DNA from: JBAZOO01 sp041648735
GTDB lineage: Bacteria > Verrucomicrobiota > Lentisphaeria > Oligosphaerales > CAITYL01
Direction of reading: 5' to 3'
DNA length: 64,000 bases
Assembly (NCBI GenBank): GCA_041648735.1
Contig: JBAZOO010000006.1
Span: 1-64,000, forward strand
Part shown: piece by piece, positions 16,308 through 25,718 of the stretch
How the letters are laid out: every line of letters starts with the position of its first letter
How positions within the stretch are numbered: position 1 is the first letter of the stretch
Made by a program: the position numbers and the translations under genes
Notes under the pieces: generated by a model
Database searches by the model: none
The model's input: only the letters and a program-made list of their open reading frames with translations
What the model was told of the DNA's origin: nothing

Positions 16308-18338
16308 ATGCATTCGGCCCACATCCAACTCCGCCTGGCGGCCGGCGCCGCCGTGCCCGTCCCCGTCCACTCCCTCAACACCCTGGTCGTCGGCGCCGGC
16401 ACCGCGGCGCTCAAGTGCGCGCTCAGCCTCCACGAGCGCGGCATCCACGACCTCGCCATCGCCGTTGACCGCCTCGGCGCCGGCACCTCCAACAATTCCG
16501 GGTCGGACAAGCAGACCTACTACAAGCTGGGCGTCTTCGGCGACGCCGCCGACAGCCCGCTGGAAATGGCCCAGAGCCTCTTCCAGGGCGGCATGATGCA
16601 TGGCGACCTGGCCTACATCGAGGCGCTCGGCTCACTCCCCGCCTTCTTCGAGCTCTGCCGGCTCGGCGTCCCCTTCCCCTGCAACGCCTTCGGCGCCTAC
16701 GTCGGCTACAAGACCGACCACGACCCGCGCCAGCGCGCCACCTCCGCCGGCCCGAAGACCTCGATGCTCATGTTCCAGAAGTTGCTGCTCCAGGTCCAGC
16801 GGCTCGGCATCCCCATCTTCGACCGGCACCAGGCCGTCAGGCTGCTGACCATCCCCGACCCCGCCGCCGAAAGCGGCCGGCGCGTCATCGGCGCCGCCTG
16901 CGTCAACAAGGGGGAGCTGCATGGCGAGCACTTCGGGCTGACCCTGTTCAACGCCCGCAACGTCGTCCTCGGCACCGGCGGCCCCGGCGAACTCTACCAG
17001 ATCAGCGCCTGGCCCCACGGCCAGCACGGCGCCCACGGCCTCGCCCTCGAAGCCGGCGCCGTCGCCAACAACCTGACCGAACTCCAGTACGGCCTGGCCT
17101 CCACCAAGTTCCGCTGGAACCTCTCCGGCACCTACCAGCAAGTCGTCCCCGACTACTTCAGCACCGCCGCCGACGGCACGGCCGACCGCCGCCACTTCCT
17201 CCACGACTATTTCGCCAGCATGGCGGAAATGGCCACCGCCGTCTTCCTCAAGGGCTACCAGTGGCCGTTCCACGCCGCCCGCCTCCAGGAACGCGGCTCC
17301 TCCCTCGTCGACCTCGCCGTCCACCACGAAATCGCCGCCGGCCGCCGCGTCTTCCTCGACTTCAGCCGCAACCTCACCCCCGCGCCGGGCATGCGCACCT
17401 TCGCCCTCGCCGAACTCGCCCCCGAGGCGCGAACCTACCTCGAACGCTCCGGCGCCCACCAGCCGACCCCCTACGGGCGGCTCCAGCAGATGAACCCCCA
17501 GAGCATTGACCTCTACGCCGAACACGGCATTGACCTCCGGCAGCCGCTCGAGGCGGCCGTCTGCGCCCAGCACTGCAACGGCGGCATCCGCGGCGACCGC
17601 GGGTGGGAAAGCAGCGTCGCCAACCTCTTCACCATCGGCGAACTCGCCGGCACCCACGGCGTCCGCCCCGGCGGCAGCGCCCTCAACGCCGGCCAGGTCG
17701 GCGCCATGCGCGCCGCCCAGCGCATCGCCGCCGTCCACCACCAGCCCCCACCCGGACTTGCGGAGTTCGCACTGCTGGCCACCCCCCAGGCCGCCGCCCA
17801 ACATGCGGAGTTCGCCGGCTGGCTCGACGCCGGCGCCGCCGCGCTCACCCTCGCCGCCGTCCGCCCGCAAATCCAGGAACGGATGAGCCGCGCCGCCGCC
17901 TTCGTCCGCGCCGCCCCGGTGGTGGAACAGGCCCTCCAGGAAGCCAAGGACCTCTTCGCCGCCATCCGCGCCCGCGGCATCCGCTGCCCCGACCGCAAGA
18001 CGCTCCTCCGCGCCCTCGAAGACCGCCACCTCGCCCTGACCAGCATCGCCTTCCTCGAAGCGCTCCGCCACTACATCGCCCACGGCGGCGGCTCCCGCGG
18101 CGGCTACATGATCCTCGACGCCGCCGGCAGCCTCTGGGTCGAAAGCCAGCGTGGCCGCGAACTCCCGCACCGCCCCGAAAACCTGGCGCTGCGCCGCGAA
18201 ATCCTGGAAATCCGCCAGCGCGACGCCGCCCCCGGCGAGTTCAGCGTCCGCCCCGTCCCCGTCCGCCCCCTGCCCCGGGACGAGAGTTGGTTCGAGACCG
18301 TCTGGGCCGAGTTCCAGGCCGCCGCCACCACCGCCTGA
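16308..18338 (+). CDS. FAD-dependent oxidoreductase, fumarate reductase/aspartate oxidase-like
   Basis: A 676-residue flavoprotein. The Rossmann motif LVVGAGTAALKCALSLHERG is at residues 25-45. A conserved block SNNSGSDKQTYYKLGVFGD and GYKTDHDPRQRATSAGPKTS marks a group of flavoproteins known from anaerobes and Firmicutes as plain FAD-binding proteins. HGQHGAHGLALEAGA and IGELAGTHGVRPGGSALNAG complete the FAD and substrate-cap regions. The family lacks a firm substrate. ATG 16308 follows GGAG at about 9 bases. It stands alone between tsaD (177 bp away) and the MBL hydrolase, so its context gives no pathway. Confidence 0.85.
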   Translation: MHSAHIQLRLAAGAAVPVPVHSLNTLVVGAGTAALKCALSLHERGIHDLAIAVDRLGAGTSNNSGSDKQTYYKLGVFGDAADSPLEMAQSLFQGGMMHGDLAYIEALGSLPAFFELCRLGVPFPCNAFGAYVGYKTDHDPRQRATSAGPKTSMLMFQKLLLQVQRLGIPIFDRHQAVRLLTIPDPAAESGRRVIGAACVNKGELHGEHFGLTLFNARNVVLGTGGPGELYQISAWPHGQHGAHGLALEAGAVANNLTELQYGLASTKFRWNLSGTYQQVVPDYFSTAADGTADRRHFLHDYFASMAEMATAVFLKGYQWPFHAARLQERGSSLVDLAVHHEIAAGRRVFLDFSRNLTPAPGMRTFALAELAPEARTYLERSGAHQPTPYGRLQQMNPQSIDLYAEHGIDLRQPLEAAVCAQHCNGGIRGDRGWESSVANLFTIGELAGTHGVRPGGSALNAGQVGAMRAAQRIAAVHHQPPPGLAEFALLATPQAAAQHAEFAGWLDAGAAALTLAAVRPQIQERMSRAAAFVRAAPVVEQALQEAKDLFAAIRARGIRCPDRKTLLRALEDRHLALTSIAFLEALRHYIAHGGGSRGGYMILDAAGSLWVESQRGRELPHRPENLALRREILEIRQRDAAPGEFSVRPVPVRPLPRDESWFETVWAEFQAAATTA

Positions 18339-18583
18339 CCCACCGCCTGGCCGCGCCGCCCATGGGCGACTTTCCCGAAGATGATGATCAAGCCGCCGCC
18401 TTGCCCCCGACGGCGGCGGCGGCTGAGGACATCCGCCCTCCACCAGACCGGACTTGGGGCCTTCAATGCCCGCGGCGTCCGCCCGGGTTGTAGCAACCGA
18501 CCTTTTGCCAAACCCCGCCGCGGGGGTATGTTTCCAAGCCGCGCCATCCACCCCGCCAGCCCGCCACAGCCCCCATTCCGGCC

Positions 18584-19408
18584 ATGCTTTCCGCCACCCC
18601 CGCCAGCCCGCCAGCCACAATTGAACCCGAACTGGGGCTGACCGTCCTGGGCAGCGGCAGCTCTGGCAATGCCGCCGTCCTGCACACGCCGGAAGGGGCG
18701 GTGCTGATCGACGCCGGGTTCAGCGCCCGCGAACTCCGCCGGCGGCTGGCGCTGGCGGGGATCGCCGAGGACCAGTTGCGCGCCATCCTCGTCACCCACG
18801 AGCACGCCGACCACATCTGTGGCCTGCGGGTGCTGGCCAAGGCGCTCAAGCTGCCGGTCTATGTCAGCCGCGACACGGCCCAGGCCTTGCGCGACCGGGA
18901 ACTGGCGCCCGGGGGCACGCTCTGCCTCTTCCTGCCCGGCGGCGCCTTCCGCATCGGCGCCCTGACCGTCCAGCCCTTCAGCATCCCCCACGACGCCGTC
19001 GAGCCCGTCGCCTTCACCTTCCACTGGAACCGGCGCAAGCTCGGCTTCGCCACCGACCTCGGCCACGCCAACGGCCTGGCCCAGCATCATCTCCGGGAGT
19101 GCGACCTGCTGGTGGTCGAAAGCAACCATGACCCGGGGCTGCTGATGGCCTCCAACCGGCCACTGCCGCTCAAACAGCGCATCCGCGGCCGCAACGGCCA
19201 CCTCAGCAACCAGGACTGCGCCGGGCTGCTCCGCCGCGTGCTCGACGGCCGCACCCGCCACCTGGTCCTCGCCCACGCCAGCCGCGAGTGCAACGACGCC
19301 AAGCTCATCGCCGCCTGCGCCGGCGAGTGTCTCCGCGACCTGGGCCGGACCGACCTGGTGCCGCAGATCGCCAGCCAGGACACGCCGCTGCCCACCCTCT
19401 GGGCCTGA
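18584..19408 (+). CDS. MBL-fold metallohydrolase, YycJ/WalJ-like
   Basis: A 274-residue metallo-beta-lactamase-fold protein. LTVLGSGSSGNAAVLHTPEG and VLIDAGFSARELRRRL precede the metal-binding THEHADH motif at about residues 68-74. Later ligands are the Asp in FATDLGHAN and His residues in VESNHDPGLL, RNGHLSN and LVLAHASREC. This order matches the YycJ group, linked to DNA repair and cell-wall control in Gram-positives as a presumed 5'-exonuclease. Its role here is inferred from the family only. The 245-bp spacer before it shows nothing recognisable. Confidence 0.88.
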   Translation: MLSATPASPPATIEPELGLTVLGSGSSGNAAVLHTPEGAVLIDAGFSARELRRRLALAGIAEDQLRAILVTHEHADHICGLRVLAKALKLPVYVSRDTAQALRDRELAPGGTLCLFLPGGAFRIGALTVQPFSIPHDAVEPVAFTFHWNRRKLGFATDLGHANGLAQHHLRECDLLVVESNHDPGLLMASNRPLPLKQRIRGRNGHLSNQDCAGLLRRVLDGRTRHLVLAHASRECNDAKLIAACAGECLRDLGRTDLVPQIASQDTPLPTLWA

Positions 19409-19456
19409 ACGGCAGCCCCAACCCGGCGGCTGGCCACGGCCACCCCGGCCGCAACT

Positions 19457-21901
19457 TCAGGTGGCATCCTCCTGGTTGAGGATATGCGGCGCGCGCTCGG
19501 CAATGTTGACCAAATGGTCGGCAATCCGTTCCAGGTTGGCCAACATCTCGACGTAGACGATGCCGCGGCCAACCGCGCATTCGTGGCTGGTCAGCCGGCT
19601 GACATGGTGCTGCTCGCTCTGCTTGCACAGGCTGTTGATCTGCCCTTCGACCTTGAGGGCGCGGGCCAAGGCGCCTTCGTTGCCGGTGCGCAGCCCCTCC
19701 AGCAGCAGTTCGGCGAGCTGGCTGGTCGCCGCGATCAATTCGTCCATCTCCTGCTGGGCGCTGGCGGAGAAGGATTCGCTGGGGGCCAGCTCGCCGGTCA
19801 GCCCGGCAATGGCCACCGCCAGGTCGGCGACGCGCTCGGCGTCGTTGACGCAATGCATCAGCAGCGGAATCGCCTTGGACTGGGTTTCGGACAGCTCGCG
19901 GCGGGTGAGTTCGACGAGGTAGCGGATGATCTCCCCCTGCATGTCATCGACTTCGTTTTCGGTTTTGAACAGCGCCTCCTTGTCCCCGCCCTGGCCCCGG
20001 CGGAACCCGAGCAGGCTGTCATGGGCCAGGCGCCAAGCTTTGTCGGCCATGTCAGTGGTGCAGGCGACGGCCTGGGAGAGGGCGAGGGCCGGCGTCGCCA
20101 GCAGGTGCGGCTCAAGCCGTTGCACCCGCTCCGCCTCCGCCTTGCGGGCAGGGATGGCCCTTTCGCAAATCCAGACCAGGCCGCCAAGGAGCGGGAGGAA
20201 GATGATGACATTCACAATGTTGAAAAGCGAATGGGCGGCGGCAACGTGGCGGCCGACGTTCTCGCCCAGGAAGACGTCGCCGGCGGTGATGGAATTGACC
20301 ACCTGGATGAACACCGGAACCCCGTCCAGCGGCACGAAGAAGAGCAGGATCATGATCACGGTGCCCAGGACGTTGAACAGGGTATGGGCGAGGGCGGCCT
20401 GGCGTGCGCTGCGGTTGGCGTTGATCGAGGCGAGGATGGCGGTGATGGTGGTGCCGATGTTGTCGCCAAGCACGAGCGGCACGGCGGTCCAGATGTCGAT
20501 CAGCCCGCTGCCGGCGAGGGCGATGGTCAGGCCGATGGTCGCCGAGCTGCTTTGGACGATGACCGTCAGCAAGGTGCCAATGCCGACCGCGCCGAGCACG
20601 GCGAGCAGCGGCATCCGCCCGTCCGCCCCGGGGGAACAGTCAAAGGTGTGGAAGAAGGCGCTGAACGAGGGGAAGGCGCTGATGCTCTTCAGTTCGGCGG
20701 ACATCATCCCCATGCCGAAGAAGAGCAGGCCGAAGCCGATGAGGGTGCGGGCCAGGCCGCGGCCGGCGCTCTTTTTCAAAAGCATCATCAGCACCACGCC
20801 CACGGCAATCGCGGGCAGGGCCAGCCCTTCCAGATTGAAGGAGACCATCTGCCCGGTGACGGTGGTGCCGATGTTGGCGCCGAAAATGACGCCCACCGCC
20901 TGTTTCAGGCTGAGCAGGCCGGCATTGACAAAGCCGACAACCATCACGGTGCAGGCGCTGGAGGATTGGATCAGGCCGGTGATGGAAGCGCCGGCAAGGA
21001 CGCCGGAAACGCGGTTGCGGGTGAAGAAGTGGAGCACCGACTTCAGGCGGCTGCCCGCAATCTGCTGCAGGCCATCGCTCATCATCGTCATGCCAAAGAT
21101 GAACACCGCCAGTCCGCCGATTACGCCGACCAGCAACCCCAGGGGATTGAGCGCCATCGCCTCCAGGCGCAGCCCGCGGGCCACGTGCCCACCCTTGGGG
21201 TCGGCAACCTCCGCCAGGATCTCGTAGCGCCCCGTGGCGTCGGGGTCGGTGAGCAGCCCGGTCTCGGCAATCCCGTCCTCCCCAGTCACAACCCGGCTTT
21301 GGCTGAGCTTGCCCCCCTTGCCGGGCTGGCGGGTGAAGCTGAAGAAGACCGGGACGTCGGGCAACGGCGCGCCGCCGCCGTCGGTCAAGGCCAGTTGCAG
21401 CGGTTCCGACAGCGCCTCACCCGCCTTCGTTTCCTGCCGATCCCCGCTGATCTCCACCCCGGCGAGAAAGCGCAGCCGGGCCTTGACCGCCGGCGCGGTG
21501 GCACAGACGACGTCCAAGTACTGGTCGCCGAACGTCGGCCCCAGCGTGACTTCGAACGCCAGGCGGCCACCGGCATCGGTGAGCCCCTCGCGGATGGACG
21601 GGGCCAGGCCGCTGGCCGGATCGGCCGGACGCACCAACAGCCGGATCCCGGGCACCGAATGGCGGTCGCCAGTGCCCCCCAGCAGCCCGGCCTCCGGCGC
21701 GCTCAACACTTCCACCACCACCTTGCGCGGGGCAGGCTGCCCGGAGCGGCCAGCCTGGAACTCGGGCGAGAGCACCCGGATCAGTTGCGGCTCGTGACGC
21801 TTGCCGATGCCTGGCCGGTCACAGCCGGTCAACGGCAGCAGCAACGCAAAACTGAACAGGATGACAGCGGCGGCACGGGCCAGGCGGATGGAACGTCTCA
21901 C
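19457..21901 (-). CDS. Na/Pi cotransporter with lipoprotein-type N-terminal Ig-like region and C-terminal PhoU-like domain
   Basis: An 814-residue membrane protein. I choose GTG 21901 (GAGG ten bases upstream), which gives a lipoprotein-type signal ending LLLPLTGC. About 240 residues with Ig-like repeats follow (SIREGLTDAGGRLAFEVTLG; SQSRVVTGEDGIAETGLL). Then comes the duplicated PF02690 transporter core with its two signatures GLIQSSSACTVMVVGF and IVQSSSATIGLTIALAG, plus GANIGTTVTGQM and GDNIGTTITAI. The C-terminal 200 residues are PhoU-like helices (MHCVNDAERVADLAVAIAG; VEMLANLERIADHLVNIAER). The transporter and PhoU parts are normal for bacterial NptA-like proteins. The large exported N-terminal domain is not, and may bind ligand or cell wall outside. 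Confidence 0.88.
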   Translation of the reverse strand: MRRSIRLARAAAVILFSFALLLPLTGCDRPGIGKRHEPQLIRVLSPEFQAGRSGQPAPRKVVVEVLSAPEAGLLGGTGDRHSVPGIRLLVRPADPASGLAPSIREGLTDAGGRLAFEVTLGPTFGDQYLDVVCATAPAVKARLRFLAGVEISGDRQETKAGEALSEPLQLALTDGGGAPLPDVPVFFSFTRQPGKGGKLSQSRVVTGEDGIAETGLLTDPDATGRYEILAEVADPKGGHVARGLRLEAMALNPLGLLVGVIGGLAVFIFGMTMMSDGLQQIAGSRLKSVLHFFTRNRVSGVLAGASITGLIQSSSACTVMVVGFVNAGLLSLKQAVGVIFGANIGTTVTGQMVSFNLEGLALPAIAVGVVLMMLLKKSAGRGLARTLIGFGLLFFGMGMMSAELKSISAFPSFSAFFHTFDCSPGADGRMPLLAVLGAVGIGTLLTVIVQSSSATIGLTIALAGSGLIDIWTAVPLVLGDNIGTTITAILASINANRSARQAALAHTLFNVLGTVIMILLFFVPLDGVPVFIQVVNSITAGDVFLGENVGRHVAAAHSLFNIVNVIIFLPLLGGLVWICERAIPARKAEAERVQRLEPHLLATPALALSQAVACTTDMADKAWRLAHDSLLGFRRGQGGDKEALFKTENEVDDMQGEIIRYLVELTRRELSETQSKAIPLLMHCVNDAERVADLAVAIAGLTGELAPSESFSASAQQEMDELIAATSQLAELLLEGLRTGNEGALARALKVEGQINSLCKQSEQHHVSRLTSHECAVGRGIVYVEMLANLERIADHLVNIAERAPHILNQEDAT

Positions 21902-22224
21902 GTGAGCAATGCCTCGATGGTGTGAACCGGCAACGACACAAGTCCCGGCAGCAGGCAACGGCAAGAGGGGGAATCCCGGCGGGCCGGGGCCGGGCAGTAG
22001 CGAAACCCGCCGCCGTCCGGCTCATCCAAGCCAAACCCGGAACAAGCCAAAAATGAATGAAAGCCTAACCCATCAACCGCATTTCGCAAGGCCATCCCCG
22101 CCCCGGAACCCAAGAAAAAAACGCCGCCGCCGCCGGCTTGCACTCCCCCGCCCACGGCGATAAGTTCCCAGCCTTGGCTCCCCTGGCCAGCCCGGACTCC
22201 CATTTGACACCCCGAGGCAACCCC
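21902..22224. other. Divergent intergenic region, no gene seen
   Basis: A 323-bp spacer between the leftward Na/Pi cotransporter and the rightward phosphatase. It should carry both promoters. No hairpin, operator or ORF with family resemblance was found. Confidence 0.5.
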
Positions 22225-22869
22225 ATGCGGAATTGGACATCGTGGCCCTGCGCCATCCTGCTGCTGCTGGCGGCGGCGGGAATGCCCCGGCTGGCCGCCG
22301 GCGACGGCACACCCGCGGCGGAGCGCACGCCAGCCCCGGCCCGCCCCGCCAACTGGGCCGTGCCCGTCACCCTGGCCGGCGCCCCCAACCTCCACCGGGT
22401 CGCGGCCCACCTCTACCGCGGCGCCCAGCCTGACGCCACCGGCCTGCGCAACCTGGAAAAGCTCGGCGTCAAGACCGTCATCAACCTCCGCGCCAGCGCC
22501 GACGACCGCGACGAGGCGGCCGGCACCAACCTGCGCTGCGTCGAAGTCAAAATCAACACCTGGCGGATCACCGACGCCGAAGTGCTCCAGGTGATGCGCC
22601 TCCTGCAACCGCCGGAAAACGGCCCCTTCCTGATCCATTGCCGGCACGGCGCCGACCGCACCGGCCTGATCTGCGCCATGTACCGCATCCTCTTCCAAAA
22701 CTGGAGCCGGGAAGCGGCCCTGAAGGAGCTGCGCGACGGCGGCTACGGCTACCATGCCATCTGGAAAAACATCCCCGCCTACATCGAAAAGGCCAACCTC
22801 GCCAAGCTCCGCCGCCAACTCGGCCTGCCCGCCAGCAACGCCCCCGCCCCAGCCCCAGCCGCCCCCTGA
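22225..22869 (+). CDS. Exported dual-specificity/tyrosine phosphatase-like protein
   Basis: A 214-residue protein. ATG 22225 follows GAGG by 7 bases and begins a signal peptide (WPCAILLLLAAAGMPRLAAG). The phosphatase domain covers residues 60-190: LYRGAQPDATGLRNLEKLGV and KTVINLRASADDRDE precede the P-loop FLIHCRHGADRTGLICAMYR, which has the C-X5-R nucleophile signature. The YHAIWKNIPAYIEK tail is common in this family. Such small secreted DSP-like proteins are widespread in PVC bacteria and their substrates are unknown. It is followed 24 bp later by folB. Confidence 0.85.
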   Translation: MRNWTSWPCAILLLLAAAGMPRLAAGDGTPAAERTPAPARPANWAVPVTLAGAPNLHRVAAHLYRGAQPDATGLRNLEKLGVKTVINLRASADDRDEAAGTNLRCVEVKINTWRITDAEVLQVMRLLQPPENGPFLIHCRHGADRTGLICAMYRILFQNWSREAALKELRDGGYGYHAIWKNIPAYIEKANLAKLRRQLGLPASNAPAPAPAAP

Positions 22870-22893
22870 ACCCCGGCAAGGAACCACCGCCCC

Positions 22894-23262
22894 ATGCCCG
22901 ACCGCATCCACATCGCCGACCTCGCCCTGCGCTGCATCATCGGCACCTTCCCGGCGGAGCGCCAGCAAAGGCAGGAGGTGATCCTCAACCTGGAACTGGA
23001 ATGCGACCTGCGCCGGGCCGGGGAGAGCGACGCCCTGGCGGACACAGTGGACTACAAGAGCCTCAAACAACGCGTCCGCGAGCTGGTCGAGAACTCCCAG
23101 TTCCAGCTCCTCGAAAAACTGGCGGCGGCAGTGGCCCGGACCGTGCTCCAAACCCCCGGCGTGACCCGGGTGCGGCTGCGGCTGGACAAGCCCGGCGCCC
23201 TGCGCTTCGCCCGCTCCGTGGCCGTGGAGATCGAACGCACCCCCGCCGATTTCGCCGCCTGA
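22894..23262 (+). CDS. folB: Dihydroneopterin aldolase
   Basis: A 122-residue protein of usual FolB length, catalysing conversion of 7,8-dihydroneopterin to 6-hydroxymethyl-dihydropterin in folate synthesis. MPDRIHIADLALRCIIGTFP at the N-terminus, the QQRQEVILNLELE strand, TVDYKSLKQRV and LLEKLAAAVARTVL match the family core. The catalytic Lys and the pterin-binding Glu are consistent with DYKSL and QLLEKLA. It is convergent with cmk, 7 bp away. Confidence 0.92.
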   Translation: MPDRIHIADLALRCIIGTFPAERQQRQEVILNLELECDLRRAGESDALADTVDYKSLKQRVRELVENSQFQLLEKLAAAVARTVLQTPGVTRVRLRLDKPGALRFARSVAVEIERTPADFAA

Positions 23263-23269
23263 CCCAGCT

Positions 23270-23977
23270 TCAGTTCCCCCGCCCCAGCCCAGCCCGGACA
23301 CACGCGGCAATCCGCTCCGCCACCGCCGCGGCCGTGAGGGCGTCCGTGTCAATCACCACCGCGTCGGCCGCGGGGCGGAGCGGCGCCACCGCCCGGGTGC
23401 TGTCCAGCCGGTCGCGCTCGGCGATCTCCGCCGCCACGCTGGCCACCGTGGCGCCGTCGGCCGTCTCCCCCGCCTGGAGCAGCCGCCGCCGGGCCCGGAC
23501 TTCCGGCGCGGCGGTGACGAAGAACTTGAAGGGGGCGTCGGGGAACACCACCGTGCCGATGTCGCGCCCCTCCATGACGACCAGCCCGAGGCGCCGCGTC
23601 TCCCGCTGCCGCCCGAGCAGCCACTCGCGCACCGCCGGGATTTTGGCCACATGGCTGACATCGGCGGCCACCGCCGGCGCCCGGATCGCCGCCTGTGGCA
23701 CCGGTTCCCCCTTCAGCAGCAGCACCGGCTCGCCCGCCCGCAGCCCGTAATGCAGATCCAGGCCGGCCAGCAGGGCGGCCACCCCCGCCGGCTCCTCGGC
23801 GGGGCGGATCCCGGCCGACTGCGCGACCCAGGTCACCGCCCGGTACATGTCGCCCGTGTTGACATAGATCCCCCCCAGCCGGGCCGCCACCAGCCGCGCC
23901 ACCGTGCTCTTGCCGGAGGCGGCCGGACCGTCAATGGCGATGACCAGGTTGGGGAGGGCAGCGGCAGGCGCGCTCAC
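23270..23977 (-). CDS. cmk: (d)CMP kinase
   Basis: A 235-residue P-loop kinase phosphorylating CMP and dCMP. VIAIDGPAASGKSTVARLVA is the Walker A region, followed by the CMP-binding YVNTGDMYRAVTW. VVMEGRDIGTVVFPDAPFKF (GRDIGT) and AEIAERDRLDSTRAVAPL (RDxxDSxR lid) are diagnostic. The start is GTG at 23977, overlapping the rseP stop by four bases (GTGA), so cmk is translated after rseP from the same message. Confidence 0.95.
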   Translation of the reverse strand: MSAPAAALPNLVIAIDGPAASGKSTVARLVAARLGGIYVNTGDMYRAVTWVAQSAGIRPAEEPAGVAALLAGLDLHYGLRAGEPVLLLKGEPVPQAAIRAPAVAADVSHVAKIPAVREWLLGRQRETRRLGLVVMEGRDIGTVVFPDAPFKFFVTAAPEVRARRRLLQAGETADGATVASVAAEIAERDRLDSTRAVAPLRPAADAVVIDTDALTAAAVAERIAACVRAGLGRGN

Positions 23978-25347
23978 GGCGTCACCTCCGGCGCGGCGGC
24001 CACGGGCGCGGCCGGCGCCTTCTCGAACAGGTTGCGCACCGCATCGATCCGCCGGACATCATAGAAGGTGATGTAGAGCATGAACCCGATGAGCAGGGCC
24101 GCGCAGCCAGTCTGCACGGCATTGACCAGCTTGCTGGGCAGCGGCCGGCGCACCGCCCATTCGACCCCCGAGATCAGGATGTGCCCACCATCGAGCACCG
24201 GGATCGGGAAGAGGTTGAGCACCCCCAAGCTGAAGTTCAAAAAGACGATGAACGCCAGCGCCTGGAAGAAGGTGCCGTGGTGCGCCACCTGCCAGGTGTG
24301 GCGGATGATCGCCACCGGCCCGCCCATGTGCTTGGGCTTGATCGCCTTGTGCGCCAGCCCGGCAAGGGTGTTGCGGGTGCGGTCAACGAAGTCGGTGAAC
24401 TGTTCCCACGGATCCGGATGCACCTTCTGCCATTTCGAGCCGGTCTCGACGCCGATCATCCAGGCCGCCGCCCCCGCCTCGTCCAGCCGCTGCCGGGCCT
24501 GGAACGTGACCTCCAGTTGGTCGCCGTTGCGGCGGATGGCGAAACGCAGCGGCCGCCCCGCGGAGGCCCGGATCCGGTCGCTGAACTGCCCCTGGTTCTC
24601 CACCGTCACGCCGTCAATGGCCAAGACCTCGTCGCCGGGCCGGAGGCCGGCCACCGCCGCCGCCGAGTCGGCCAACAGCGCCCGGATGAACACCGGGCTG
24701 CGGACCTCGAACCGCGGAAAGCCCGCCCCCTGGAACTTCGCGCTCGGTTCCGGGACGAAGCCAATCTCCAGCCGCGCCGCCGCGCCGTTGCCGCCGCGCT
24801 CCACCGTCAGCACCGTCCGCTTGCTCAGCACGATCCGCTCCGCCACCTCCAGCCACCCCTTCTTGAACCCGGCACCGTTGACGGCCACGATCCGGTCGCC
24901 GGGACGCAGCCCCGCCACATGCTCGGGCGAGTCCGCCGGCACCCGCAGCACCTCGCACATGTCGGCGCGCTCCTCGTAGATCCCGCCCCACCAGACGAAG
25001 AGCGCGAGGACGAAGCCCGCGATGATGTTGAAGGCCGGCCCGGCAAAGGCCGTCAGCATCCGGTCCCGCGGCGTCGCCCGCGGCAGCGGCGTGCCGTCGC
25101 CCGCCTGCGGCTGCTCCGCCGCGTGGTCGATCTGCGGCAACGCCACGTAGCCGCCGAAGGGAATGGCGCTGACCACAAACTCGACCCCGCGCCAGGTGAA
25201 GCCCCACAGCCGCGGCCCGAACCCGATGGAGAAGCGTTCCGCCTTCAGCCCACGCCAGAGCGCCACCAGCAGGTGCCCAAACTCGTGGATGAAGATGCAG
25301 AACCCAAAGAAAAAGACGACGAACAACAGGTCGAACAGATTTTTCAC
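23974..25347 (-). CDS. rseP: Site-2 protease RseP (zinc intramembrane metalloprotease)
   Basis: A 457-residue membrane protease that cleaves transmembrane substrates such as anti-sigma factors. I choose GTG 25347 with GGAG six bases upstream; the frame is open further but that part lacks family features. The first helix carries the zinc-binding HEFGH, and the C-terminal helix LNLFPIPVLDGGH supplies the third ligand. Two PDZ domains lie between (HVAGLRPGDRIVAVNGAGF and AAVAGLRPGDEVLAIDGVTV). It is coupled to cmk downstream. Confidence 0.94.
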   Translation of the reverse strand: MKNLFDLLFVVFFFGFCIFIHEFGHLLVALWRGLKAERFSIGFGPRLWGFTWRGVEFVVSAIPFGGYVALPQIDHAAEQPQAGDGTPLPRATPRDRMLTAFAGPAFNIIAGFVLALFVWWGGIYEERADMCEVLRVPADSPEHVAGLRPGDRIVAVNGAGFKKGWLEVAERIVLSKRTVLTVERGGNGAAARLEIGFVPEPSAKFQGAGFPRFEVRSPVFIRALLADSAAAVAGLRPGDEVLAIDGVTVENQGQFSDRIRASAGRPLRFAIRRNGDQLEVTFQARQRLDEAGAAAWMIGVETGSKWQKVHPDPWEQFTDFVDRTRNTLAGLAHKAIKPKHMGGPVAIIRHTWQVAHHGTFFQALAFIVFLNFSLGVLNLFPIPVLDGGHILISGVEWAVRRPLPSKLVNAVQTGCAALLIGFMLYITFYDVRRIDAVRNLFEKAPAAPVAAAPEVTP

Positions 25348-25718
25348 GGGCCACTCCAGAAAAATGCCGGCCACCGGCGGCGGCAGCCCGGTACTATACC
25401 ACCACCGCCGCCCCCGGCGCCCCTGGGATCGCCGCGCCCCAACCCGGCGCGGCTTTCCTCGAACTGGCGGCCGGCGGCAACCCCCGGGTTTCGCCCGGAG
25501 ATCACGGAGGGCGCGACGGCGGGCTGGGGGACACGGGCTGGGGGACAGGCGCCAAGCCGAACCCTGTACGAAAACCGGCAATTCCCACGCAAACGAGGGA
25601 GCCGGCCGGGAATCGGACGCCCACTTCAAAGTCCGCTTCCGGCAGGCACCCGCGGCTTGGGGCCGGCACTTATCGGCAGCCACCCGCGGGATCACCAACA
25701 GGGATGCGGCGAGGCAGC
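25348..25718. other. Divergent intergenic region, no gene seen
   Basis: A 371-bp spacer between rseP (leftward) and the large propeller protein (rightward). It holds a short tandem repeat, GGGCTGGGGGACA twice around 25523-25551, and two similar GGCAGxCACCCGCGG strings around 25644 and 25676. No coding sequence is recognisable. Confidence 0.5.

Noticed and set aside
21902..21964. Upstream TTG start for the Na/Pi cotransporter
   Set aside because: It would place about 20 residues before the signal peptide. The GTG at 21901 has a reasonable ribosome-binding site and gives a normal lipoprotein-type signal.
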